Assembly (NCBI GenBank): GCA_035772735.1
Contig: JASDFA010000007.1
Coordinates: forward strand, 146,009,001 to 146,073,000
Length of the DNA stretch: 64,000 bases
Reading direction: 5' to 3'
Source: Datura wrightii
Taxonomy: Eukaryota > Streptophyta > Magnoliopsida > Solanales > Solanaceae
The notes beneath the pieces are model-generated. The model was not told where the DNA came from. It saw nothing but the letters and a program-made list of their open reading frames with translations, and made no database searches. This document shows positions 17,007-26,770 of this stretch, piece after piece; position 1 is the stretch's first letter; each line of letters opens with the position of its first letter. Made by a program: the position numbers and the translations under genes.

Positions 17007-18288
17007 ATGCGGCCCAACTCAGGCACAAGACCAAAGCTACCAGAGATAGCCCAGATAGACAAAGGCAAAAGCCCAGCCTCTGCTTCAGACTCGTACGCTC
17101 AGACTCTTTTAACAAATGTACGTTTCAGACCTCAGACCTCGGTCGAAACTTTAGAAAGAATACATTTTGGAAAAACATAATCTAATTTGTTATCCTAAAT
17201 GTAACCTATCCTTTAAAGAAATGCCAGACTGTAAAATAGACAGACCTCAAAGATGTTTAATGGATAATTTATGGATAGCATACACTAAACGAGACATTAA
17301 ATACTTCATAGCCACGTTAAATGCACTGGGACAGTATTTTACAGACAAAAATACGGAAAAGAAATTCAGATTTTATGTAGTAATACATGGAAAAATCAAT
17401 GGTGTTTTTCAAACATGGCAAGAAGTAATAGACTCAATAAATGGAATAAAAAATCCTCTTTTCAAAGGTTTTAATGATTTAACTGAAGCCTTAGACTATG
17501 CAAGGGGATATTTGGGCCCAAATTATTTTATCTCTCCAGCCCTAAAACAAAGCCCAATCCAAATTCCACAATACAAGGTCCAGAAAGACACAGACAAAAT
17601 AATTTTCTGCGACCACTGTGAGTCCATGACAGAAGGGTTTAAAAGGCTAAATGCTAAGTGTGAAGCCCTAAGTCAAGAAAAGGATCAGCTACTACAGATA
17701 CTCAGAAAGGAGAAAAATAGACAGACAAGCCCAGACACGAGTTTTCCATCTCAAGCCAAAATGGATGAGACGAGTGTGCATTCCTCTCAGAATGCAAATA
17801 AACCTACTATATCAGGTAAAGATATAGCTAGTCCGGCTCAAACGGTAGCCGGTAAAGACAAATCAAATCCGTTGAAGGCTGTCACTTTGCCAAAAAGTGA
17901 AACAGAACCAGCAACTCCTCCTAGAAGACGATTACCAAAATCATTCACCATGGGTGAAACAACTAGACAAAAGATCTTAAATAAGAAAAAGAAAAAGACT
18001 ATAGAGGATATAATTAAAAAGACGCTGGAGGAAATGATCAAAGAAGTAGAACAAGACAAACATATGGACCAAACCCCAATGAGACTAGAAGATACTAGTC
18101 CAGAACCACCAGTCAGATTAGACGACATCGTTTCAGATCCTGACCAAGATAGCCAAAGACAGCAAACAACAGAAGAAAACAGTGTCCCAACCGAGGGTGA
18201 AGACGATCAGGACGCCCAAGACCCGTATGCAGGATATGATTCGGGAATGAGTTTTGACTCAATTGCCCTTCATAACCTAGATACCTAA
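17007..18288 (+). pseudogene. Copy C: viroplasmin ORF, frameshifted near its start
   Basis: The ATG at 17007 corresponds to 8331 in copy B. One extra A in the run at about 17171-17175 shifts the frame after roughly 55 codons. The downstream frame, which holds the viroplasmin domain and the acidic C-terminus, is open to TAA at 18286-18288 (373 codons if a TTG at 17167 were used). Other differences from B include Trp for Leu, Phe for Ser and Ser for Asn. Probably non-functional unless a non-AUG start is used. Confidence 0.8.
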
Positions 18289-18476
18289 GAAAGTTTAAAA
18301 TTCGAAGTCAGACCAAGTCAGTCTATAAAGTCTATAATATTAGGTCTGTGAATAAGTCTAGTGGGGATGCCCACTAAGTGTCCTGTGAGTGCTTACTTTA
18401 TCACTACTTTCCAAAAGGAAAGAAAAACTGATAAGCACGCGTCTTAGTTTTAATAGGTCAGAATAATAATGCACAA

Positions 18477-18672
18477 TCTGAATCAATAATGCATGTGACG
18501 ATGGGGCCCAAAGAGCACCCGGCATGAATTATTTGATAAAGATAAGCATTAAGTGTCGGCAAAATCCTGATCGTCCTTTACAAAGTGTCGGTCAGATCTT
18601 AGCCATTTATTTTCTACGACTCTTATCCTCCTCATCTATATATACCCCTCTTCAAACCAAAGAAAAACACAC
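18477..18672 (+). promoter_or_regulatory. Copy C: pregenomic RNA promoter
   Basis: Same elements as in copy B: TGACG at 18496-18500 and TATATATA at 18637-18644, with the paired AAGTGTCGG motifs between. The sequence downstream of the TATA box is repeated at 19286 onward. Confidence 0.7.
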
Positions 18673-19916
18673 GAAAAAACCACAGAAAGAAAAAACACTC
18701 CCAAGTTTCCATCTACTCTCAGATGCCTAACTACTCCAAAAACCAAATCCAACTTTGAAAACACCCGAATCATCCCTAAGAACAAGTCTAAATATTTTTA
18801 AAAGTTTCTTAAGAGTCACCGGGGGTTCCCGAAAGGGAAACCTCGCTCGCGTCTTATAACATGTAAGTCTATTATTCATGTTTTCCCCATATGTAAATTA
18901 TGTGTGTTTATTTTATGTTTTTATGTTAAAAATGTTTGAGTTATTTATATGATTGTTTATATGATTAAGAACAGTTTAATATGAATCATCCTAAGTAAAA
19001 GGTTAGGCTCTTAGTTTCTTAATAACAACGATGGATTAATCTGTAAATTCCTAGGAACTTGATAGGTGAATTGTAGTCCGTGAGTAGGACGTTGTTATCA
19101 CCATATACTGGGTGGGGTTAAAGAACTTGTTGTTAAGAATTAAAACTAAGGAGCAAGAGTTTGAACTGGTTGATTTGTGTTAAAAAAAAAAAAAAATTAG
19201 AAAAAATATATGTACATGCCTGTGGTTAGTCCTGTATATATTTTTATATAAAAAAATAGCATTAGTAATTCTATTAAGGTGTATTATCGTCCTTTACAAA
19301 GTGTCGGTCAGATCTTAGCCATTTATTTTCTACGACTCTTATCCTCCTCATCTATATATACCCCTCTTCAAACCAAAGAAAAACACACGAAAAAACCACA
19401 GAAAGAAAAAACACTCCCAAGTTTTCATCTACTCTCAGATGCCTAACTACTCCAAAAACCAAATCCAACTTTGAAAACACCCGAATCATCCCTAAGAACA
19501 AGTCTAAATATTTTTAAAAGTTTCTTAAGAGTCACCGGGGGTTCCCGAAAGGGAAACCTCGCTCGCGTCTTATAACATGTAAGTCTATTATTCATGTTTT
19601 CCCCATATGTAAATTATGTGTGTTTATTTTATGTTTTTATGTTAAAAATGTTTGAGTTATTTATATGATTGTTTATATGATTAAGAACAGTTTAATATGA
19701 ATCATCCTAAGTAAAAGGTTAGGCTCTTAGTTTCTTAATAACAACGATGGATTAATCTGTAAATTCCTAGGAACTTGATAGGTGAATTGTAGTCCGTGAG
19801 TAGGACGTTGTTATCACCATATACTGGGTGGGGTTAAAGAACTTGTTGTTAAGAATTAAAACTAAGGAGCAAGAGTTTGAACTGGTTGATTTGTGTTAAA
19901 AAAAAAAAAAAAAAAA
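18570..19916 (+). repeat. Duplicated viral promoter-leader segment with about 86 bp of filler
   Basis: About 630 bp (18570-19199), running from upstream of the TATA box through the A-tract, is repeated directly at 19286-19916. The two are separated by about 86 bp (19200-19285) not present elsewhere in the array. The second copy has its own TATA box at 19353-19360. The A-tracts measure about 15 and 19 As, against about 11 in copy B. The second copy rejoins the leader with a short extra segment (GAGTTAAA) before the common AATTAGGGG-type sequence. This looks like end joining of two viral ends. Confidence 0.8.
19200..19285. other. Filler DNA between duplicated leader segments
   Basis: AT-rich stretch of about 86 bp with no counterpart in the other viral copies. 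It starts in an AAAATATAT context shared with the normal leader and ends at an ATCGTCC match to the promoter. Its origin is unknown: captured host DNA or a lost viral variant. Confidence 0.6.
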
Positions 19917-20054
19917 GAGTTAAAATTAGGGGAAAATATATATAATCTGCATGTTAAAGACACACCGAGTGGGGGAGTACTGAGTAGGATTTCACAAAAT
20001 TAAAATCTCTCAGCTTTTTCATTGAAATATTTTATATTTAAAACTCTATTATTT

Positions 20055-20066
20055 TGGTATCAGAGC
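20055..20066 (+). other. Copy D: tRNA-Met primer-binding site
   Basis: TGGTATCAGAGC, identical to the site at 10699, again shortly before ORF1. The preceding base differs (TTTTGG versus TCTTGG). Confidence 0.9.
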
Positions 20067-20091
20067 AAGAAGATCTTAGGCTAAAATATTT

Positions 20092-20376
20092 ATGAGACAA
20101 CTCAACCTAGCTAGACATATTCAACAAGAAATAGAAATAAAAAAGCAGTATTTTGAAGATATAAAACAGTGGAAAGCCTCTAGAGAAACCTTTGGAAACA
20201 TACTATACGATTTTACGAAAAAATATAAAGACTCTCTTAGGAAAAGAATAAAAGATATAGTGGAACAAAAGAGGTTATTACAATATAATATTAGAGTGTG
20301 TAATCATCATATACATAGAAGTCGGCAAGAGATAAAAAAGATTAACGACAGATTAAGTAAAATTCCCTTAGGTTAA
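20092..20376 (+). CDS. Copy D: ORF1
   Basis: 94-aa ORF1 with one substitution (Ile for Arg in the segment before Leu-Tyr-Asp). It is complete, and its stop overlaps the ATG of a truncated ORF2. This is the last complete viral frame before the host boundary, and the duplicated promoter at 19286 lies upstream of it. Confidence 0.75.
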   Translation: MRQLNLARHIQQEIEIKKQYFEDIKQWKASRETFGNILYDFTKKYKDSLRKRIKDIVEQKRLLQYNIRVCNHHIHRSRQEIKKINDRLSKIPLG

Positions 20377-20468
20377 TGAAGACACATCCATCTTTTTATC
20401 AAACAAGAATAGACAATAAGCTTATAAATAGGAATTTAAAAATATTAAGAGAAATTAATAGGACTGAA
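20376..20468 (+). pseudogene. Copy D: ORF2, truncated at virus-host junction
   Basis: About 31 codons of ORF2 remain. Viral similarity ends after GGACTGAA at 20468, where the other copies continue with a run of A. The sequence then becomes a (TA)n tract. Confidence 0.85.
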
Positions 20469-20491
20469 TATATATATATATATATATATAT
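20468..20491. repeat. (TA)n tract at the virus-host junction
   Basis: About 12 TA units directly follow the viral sequence. Pararetrovirus insertions in plants are often reported at AT-dinucleotide repeats, so this may be the integration site or a repair product. Confidence 0.85.
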
Positions 20492-20597
20492 TGTTTAGTT
20501 AGGCATAAAGTTTAACTTAAATAAAAATGATTGATTCATCTACATATGATTAATAGATTGTTTCATCAAGCTTCTGAGAGGTCAGAAGTGCTCATTT

Positions 20598-20903
20598 TGA
20601 GGTGTTTGATCAAATTTTTGAGAGAAAATAAGTATATTTAGGGAGTAGCAAAAACTGTTTTTTCGAAAGTTAAAAAAGGGTAGCTTCTCTCCAAAAACAT
20701 TTATTTGAAAAGCACTTTGGTGAAAAATACACATAGAAACACTTTTCAAAAATCTGATCAAACATTAATTGCTACTCAAAAATGTTTTTTAAATTTACTG
20801 ATAACACAAGTTGCTTCTCACCAAAAGTATTTTTTTGATAAGCATTTTTGAAAAAAAAATACTTCTCAAAATAAATTAATTTGAAAAACTTGACCAAATA
20901 AAT
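20598..20903. repeat. Possible MITE with degenerate inverted ends
   Basis: The left end (TGTTTGATCAAATTTTT) and the inverted right end (TTTGGTCAAGTTTTTC) match imperfectly. Between them are repeated GCTTCTC and AAAGCACTTTT-type words in both orientations. No coding potential. The family is not certain; hAT-like MITEs are one option. Confidence 0.4.
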
Positions 20904-23298
20904 TATAAAATTCAAAAAAGAAAATAATTAAACTTTAGCCAAATATGTATGAAGTTTCAATAAATAGCCATATTTAACTTCTGACACATATCTAAAGTTA
21001 TTTCAACATGAGCAAGCCTCTAAATATTTTTACGGTATGATTTAAAAATGAAATGTCTGTACTTAAATGTTGATTAATTATGAATATATAGTTTGAGAAA
21101 ATAAAAAAGAATGGTTGAATAAAATTAGTACAGGAATAAAGATGGATGTCACTCGTAAGGTGAGACAAAGTCCGGTGAATCACGTGGATATCAAAACGCA
21201 TGAGCGTAACATTAGGGATGCCTATACATCAATAACCATTTATGCTCCTATCTACCAGTTTTTCGGTAATTGGGCCTAAAATGTAGCCCCAAACTAATTA
21301 AATTCTTTGTTTCGATCATCTAGTAATATACTTTTATATATTTATTTAAATTTTAAATAAATGAGATTGATTTATTGTTAGAAATCTCTAGTATAAAAGT
21401 GTATATGTAATTGCTGAAAGCATTTGAATGTATCTTTAATGTTTGTTTTACATATTAAAATAATAAAATATAATTTTATAAATTGAATTGTATGAAAAGT
21501 AAATAGATTGTTTTTGATATATTCTCAATATAAAAGATTATTTAACACTTCTGAAAATATAATAACAATTACATTATCGTTCTCTTTTTCACTATGATTT
21601 ATCAATTGATGTTTTTTTTCTTGAAATTCAATTTTTTTTGCTAAATTTTAGCTTTGATTGGCTTTGTAAATCATGAATAATTGTGTCATACATGATACCC
21701 CCATCAAAACATACTGAAAGCTAGGGGTGATAAATTAGCGTTTGCATTGAAGTTGGGTGAAACTTGTTCAAAATTTTCTGGGGCTAAAATAAGCTAGGTC
21801 ATACAAATGTTGAAAGTGTTGATCGATGTAAAACATTGAACTTGTTGGGATATATTTTATTAATTATGTGTTTAGATATAATATTTATTATAGAATAATT
21901 ATTTTTTTAATTTTAATAAAGATTTAAATAGATCATATATTTGTCGATGTGTCCTTTACTTATATAGTACATGATTTAGTGTATAGAGTTTAGTTTATGC
22001 ACGAAAGATTAAATCGTCGGTTATTATAAGTATAAAGTTTATATATGTTCACAATTTAAGATGAAAATTGGCCCAAATTCATCGACGTGATTGTAGCACA
22101 AGATTAAATATAATTTATCTTGATTATATGAATGGTATAATTCCAACTTCTTGTGCTATTATATTTTGTATGTATTAAACAGGCCAAGTAGAGATAAGTG
22201 TTTTAACTGACTTAATAAAATAATTTCTCTAGATCATTAAATGTACTTTTTTTAAAAATCAAACTTGATCCAGACAATGTACTTATACTCTTAATCTTGA
22301 TATAATTATTAGGATTAATGTAATTTGTTTGTTGTTTTGATCTATCAAAGGGTGAAACTCTTTTGTGAGTTAAAATGTTCTCAATAGGTTAGATGATGGC
22401 AAATAACATTTGTGAAATAATAATTAGTAGATGGAATCCATGTCTCGACCTTGAGATTGATGATACCCCTTTATGATTGCATATAAGTTTTCATATGAAA
22501 ACCCTGCACGTGGATTTTGGGACTAGGGTTTTACACCCTAAAACGTGGTTATAAATATGATTCTCTTACTCCATGAAACCAGACTTTGACCTTTTTGAAA
22601 AGCAGTACTAGCCCACACAAGTATTTCCTACATTTTTTAGGCTATAGCAGAAGATCGCTGACCTGGAGAATACATTGGACGATTTGTGCAATAGCTTCAA
22701 GATAATTGATTTGTAGTCACGTTTCAAGAGATAAGTATAAATTTTAATTTATGTTTGATTAAAATTTGTGTTTATATGTTGTCTATGATCCTCGTTATTT
22801 GTTTTTGTTGCATATGCCTGTATTCCAACATAACTAACAATACTGAAAACTCAGAAGAGATGATAAAAATCTGTTGTATGTCATTAAAAACGGATTTAGG
22901 ATTAGGGGATCTCAAAATCCACTGCATAATGGATTTGCCAATTTTAACAATTACGCATGTATTCATTATCATATCCCTGATTTTATATTCACTACACCGT
23001 GAAAAGAAAGAACGAAAGTAAAAAGATCCTATCATTATGGAATAAAGAGACTGTTTTTGATAGATTCTCGAATTAAAAGAAGTGTAATAAAAAATATATT
23101 CTCGAATCAAAAGAAGTGTAATGAAATCTAAATTAAAAAAAAAAACAATAACAAAGTAGCAAGATAAACAATCCATGTTGATATCATTAGGCAAAATTGA
23201 GAATATCATAATTGAATTTCACAACAATCTACTTTAACCATCTGATGCATGAACAAAGTCCCATAACTCTGCTTGTTTACTCCTCCTTAAGGACACTT
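20904..23298. other. AT-rich intergenic DNA, no supported gene
   Basis: No convincing gene. The short frames at 22755-23021 (plus) and 22772-23209 (minus) overlap each other and show no recognisable domain. A TGTTGGGATA start at about 21848 and a TATAAATA at about 22551 could be remnants of a retroelement LTR, but no matching end or target duplication was found. Confidence 0.5.
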
Positions 23299-23480
23299 TA
23301 TTTTGGGATTTGGAAATATGGATATATGTTGATGTATTATTTTTTATTTACCTGTAGAATATTACCTTGATCCTATATATTTGACTTGCTATACCAAAAA
23401 AAAGAATATTTTCTATATTATTGTGTTATATGGACCCATTAGGTGTCTGCAATATATTTGTCAGGAAAAAAAATGAAGCA
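23299..23480 (+). repeat. Dispersed repeat, copy 1
   Basis: About 180 bp similar to 29188-29355, including a shared GTAGAATATTACCTTG block, GACTTGCTATACCAAAAA, a TATGGACCCA block and an AAAAAATGAAGCAGAG end. Both copies are in the same orientation, 5.9 kb apart. No coding content. Confidence 0.7.
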
Positions 23481-24375
23481 GAGATGTGTATAAACTACCA
23501 ACATCATCATATAGTGTATAAATATTAAATTGTAATATACAAGAAATGTGTGTGTATATATTATTCATATACATTGTTATATAATATTTATACGTTGTTA
23601 TATAATGCATAGGTAATGTACTTATATTACATAAATAGTGTATAATTATGTGTATATATAATGTATAACTGTGTATATAGAAACATTTTCCAACTACCAG
23701 TACAGTGTTTACATAAAGAAAATATTATTTATTTTGAAATTATCCATATATTCTTACCATATACGCATCAAAACTCATTATGTCAGTATTGACTTTTGTG
23801 AGTTAAAGTTATATATTTCGTTAGTATTACAAATTTTATGATAAATTATCTATCTATAATAGTTTTATTGAAACATCAATATATTTATTATCTTATAAAT
23901 AGTTGAAAACAAATCTATTAATTATATTTTATTGGAGACATAATTTTAATATATTTCATAAGTTCTCATGAGGAATGTAAAACATAAAACTCGTTATAAT
24001 AAAATTGGACCTTTTGTATTCTACAATTTGCCCACACATTCCATCTTATTATTACTGTATTAGCTTTTTAAAAAAATTTAACTAATGAAATAAGAATATC
24101 ATTTGATCAAAATTGAATAATTTTATTACCTTTTACTATAACATATTGAGAAGAAAAAAAAAGAGTTTTGGGCTTTTCCTTTTCCTTTTTTCGGCTTATA
24201 ACAATCAGCGAACCAATTGATACTCCGGAAATTATACCGTGCAACTTGGTAATATATTTTTGTATATATATACTATATTGATTCCCGTTGACTTCTTCAT
24301 GAGATTATTCCTTTATATTTTGACATTTTTTTGTGAAAAATTTGATTCTGCTACGGATAATAACTGAGCAATAAG
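23481..24375. other. AT-rich intergenic DNA
   Basis: Degenerate TATA/TGTA-rich simple sequence at about 23500-23690, then unremarkable AT-rich DNA. No gene or RNA gene seen. Confidence 0.5.
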
Positions 24376-24561
24376 ATCATAATATCACCCTTTTTTTTTT
24401 TTGCAATCTCTAGAGAAACTCAGACCACTCTGTGATAAACTCTATTGGTAGCCTGCTCACTGTGAAACACATAGGCTGAATTCGAATCCGGACCAACTTT
24501 CCTCCCAACCACTCGCCCATGTTCTTGCGGGCAAAGACACTTTTGCTATCATTAATATCAC
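24376..24561 (-). mobile_element. tRNA-derived SINE with target-site duplications
   Basis: On the minus strand, an A-box-like GAGTGGTTGGG and a B-box-like GGATTCGAATTC are followed by about 100 bp of body and a poly(A) tail (the T-run at about 24391-24402 on the plus strand). The element (24389-24547, about 159 bp) is flanked by ATCATAATATCAC (24376-24388) and ATCATTAATATCAC (24548-24561), which differ by one inserted base. This is the signature of LINE-mediated retroposition. The SINE family is not identified. Confidence 0.75.
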
Positions 24562-24901
24562 ATATTATTGTGGATGTATAACGACCAATCGGTACAAAAG
24601 GCACAAGAAAATTAAATGATGTTGGAGAAACGAGATTTTCATAGAGGTTAATTTGCTAGTAACAATCTCTTTAAGTGGAATTATATGGGAATTTATACTT
24701 ACATAGTCCCTCAACTGAAATACTAGCATACACACATGAACCAAACAAACCTGCAGATGAAATCTTACAATAACAGCAACAGCACAACACACGACACCTA
24801 GCTACCTAGAGTTTTTAATTATTTTAACAAAATAAAAGAAAGATTTATAGGGTTTAATTATAATTGCAGAAGCAGTGCATGGGCATAATAAATAAAATAA
24901 T

Positions 24902-25870
24902 TCAGAAAACACAATGGACAATAGATGGGAATCTGGGAGCAGCAGAGAGACACTTAGAACAGACCCAGGCATCACTGCAATCGTTGTCAGAAGTGCAATC
25001 TCTGCCGCAAGTAACTCCGTCAAACAATCTTCCTTCAACAGCTCTAATTACTTCACCTCCACCTATCTCTCTTCTCCCCATTACTTGCCCCCCTTTCATC
25101 AATAAAACTGCATCAACAAACAAAAGACAGATAATTATCTTTTATTTATTTACACCTTTGACTATCTTTTTTACTTCATTTTGAAATGTAATTTTTTCTC
25201 TAATTGATTAACCAAAGAAATTTTCACATGCGATAAGAAGTTAGTATGATATTATTGAGATATTTTATGAAAAGTGTCAAAGTCATAATTCGAGTATATA
25301 AGTCTGAAGTCCAACAAACTACCATTATGGATTTTTGTACCACAAAAGTATCTAAATTAAACTTTAAAATACCAAATTAATTTCACATGGCAATTGTATG
25401 AAATCGAAATTTCAATATCATAACATGCCCACCTTGACCTATAGCACTGACAGGAACTTTTGCTAAGGGTTTTAATTTTGTCTCAATTTATGTGACATTT
25501 TTTTTTCTTTTCAGTCAGTTCAAAAAGAAATGTCGACATCTTAATTTCCTGCACAATCAAATATCCTCACATAAATTACGACGAAAAAAAAAGATAATAT
25601 CCAATTTAGCTAATACACAATATAATTTACTGGTGAAGGATGTTTGACTGATCACAATTTATAGTATGGTGTAATAATTAATAATACACGTACATTCTTA
25701 GTACATAAAACTTGAATTCGAAACATGTAAATTAAACATGCATGCAAGATATGAGGAATATTAATTATAGTATATGAAAGAGTAGAGAGAGAGAGATGGC
25801 ATTAACCAGTTAATAGGAGAACTTTGAAAACTAAACCCCAGTAATTAAGAAATGAAGCACCACCAGCCAT
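24902..25870 (-). CDS. Secreted cysteine-knot peptide (carboxypeptidase-inhibitor-like), two exons
   Basis: Two exons on the minus strand make an 89-aa precursor: exon 1 25870-25807 (21 codons plus one base), donor GT at 25806-25805, acceptor CAG at 25110-25108 after a T-rich tract, exon 2 25107-24902 (stop TGA). Exon 1 and the start of exon 2 together give a hydrophobic N-terminus typical of a signal peptide. The mature part has six Cys spaced C-X3-C-X5-C-X5-C-X2-C-X12-C. The first four gaps equal those of the potato and tomato metallocarboxypeptidase inhibitors, and a DCS.AW.C motif is shared. The last gap is longer (12 versus 6) and the inhibitory C-terminal tail is not evident, so the target is uncertain. 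The role is probably defence or development. The splice model was made by eye, and the donor is not a strong consensus. Confidence 0.6.
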
Positions 25871-25955
25871 GTCAACACTGAGGGAAAGTAGGAAGACTAT
25901 TTATATTGCTGTATGTATTGGAGTTGCCCAAGTACTCCTTGAGAAATTAAGACCT

Positions 25956-25964
25956 CTATTTATA
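25956..25964 (-). promoter_or_regulatory. TATA box of the cysteine-knot peptide gene
   Basis: TATAAATAG on the minus strand, 86 bp upstream of the proposed ATG at 25870. It supports the exon 1 model. Confidence 0.6.
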
Positions 25965-26097
25965 GCTGTTTTTGGCCTTCACTTAATTCTCATTTTCTAT
26001 AATATATACTTGATGAGGCCCCTTAATTATTTAAAAAATCATAGGATAAGGGTACGTGTCCTACATACCAATTGCTACAAAATGATCTTATCGTTCA

Positions 26098-26770
26098 TTG
26101 ATATGATTAATTAAATAATGCTTATATTGTGTAACAATATATATCAATATAGAAGTTCCACTAAATTACTTTTTAACTCTTTCACTAATGTATTAACTCG
26201 CCATATTTCGTTTTTCTTTTTCAATATTCAATCTTTTCATTTATGAGTTTTGTTTGCATATTCAATAATTCCGCACTCGAATTAAGTTTTGTATGATTTA
26301 TTATCACAATTCATCAGTCAATTTTAGAAATTTACTGTATATTATATTACTCACATGTTCGAATATTTATAGTCTCTAAAGATCAGAGTTACACGTGAGT
26401 TTTGAAACTCGTAAGCAAATCGAGCCCCACATCATCACTCGTCATTTCCAACACTCATTTTGTCGAATCAGTAATATTATTTATTTTGAATCAAACTCAC
26501 ATTATTTTTCTAGAAAAATCTCACATCATTATCAGTATTTCAACACCTTATAATTATATAGATGTTTAAATTTTACTCTCACGTCCATATATCATGAATC
26601 ATGTGTAAAACTCATAGATATAACTCGAAATACTCAAGAAATCATCATATACAAACATTTTATCATATATATATTGTAGGCATATCTGCTATAGGTTTTG
26701 TTCCAATTTTCAATTATAGTTCATGATATGATTAATTAAATAATGCTTGTATTGTGTAACAATATAATAT
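26098..26770 (+). repeat. 48-bp direct repeats flanking about 580 bp
   Basis: GATATGATTAATTAAATAATG and the following bases to GTAACAATAT occur at 26098-26143 and again at about 26725-26770 with only one clear mismatch. The DNA between shows no gene. This could be a duplication scar or the edges of an element that is no longer recognisable. Confidence 0.6.

Larger units (their letters stand above)
1..20468. mobile_element. Endogenous pararetrovirus array (badnavirus-like, Caulimoviridae)
   Basis: Four segments of one viral genome lie side by side: copy A on the minus strand (1-2370), copy B on the plus strand (2368-10698), copy C (10699-20054) and truncated copy D (20055-20468). Equivalent points of B and C are 8676 bp apart, for example the polyprotein starts at 3362 and 12038, so the circular genome was about 8.7 kb. 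No integrase gene and no LTRs are present, as expected for pararetroviruses, which integrate passively. Direct tandem copies suggest integration of a concatemer or recombination between circular molecules. The left end lies outside the window. The right end abuts a (TA)n tract. Confidence 0.95.

Noticed and set aside
21848..22760. Possible Copia-type LTR starting TGTTGGGATA, with TATAAATA near 22551
   Set aside because: No matching 3' end, no target duplication and no second LTR found; kept only as a note.
22755..23209. Overlapping ORFs on both strands (88 and 145 codons)
   Set aside because: AT-rich, hydrophobic by composition, no family and no splice or promoter context.
24864..25184. 106-codon plus-strand ORF
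   Set aside because: Antisense to exon 2 of the cysteine-knot peptide gene, which has the better evidence.
25869..26114. 81-codon plus-strand ORF
   Set aside because: Overlaps exon 1 and the TATA box of the minus-strand peptide gene; no domain.
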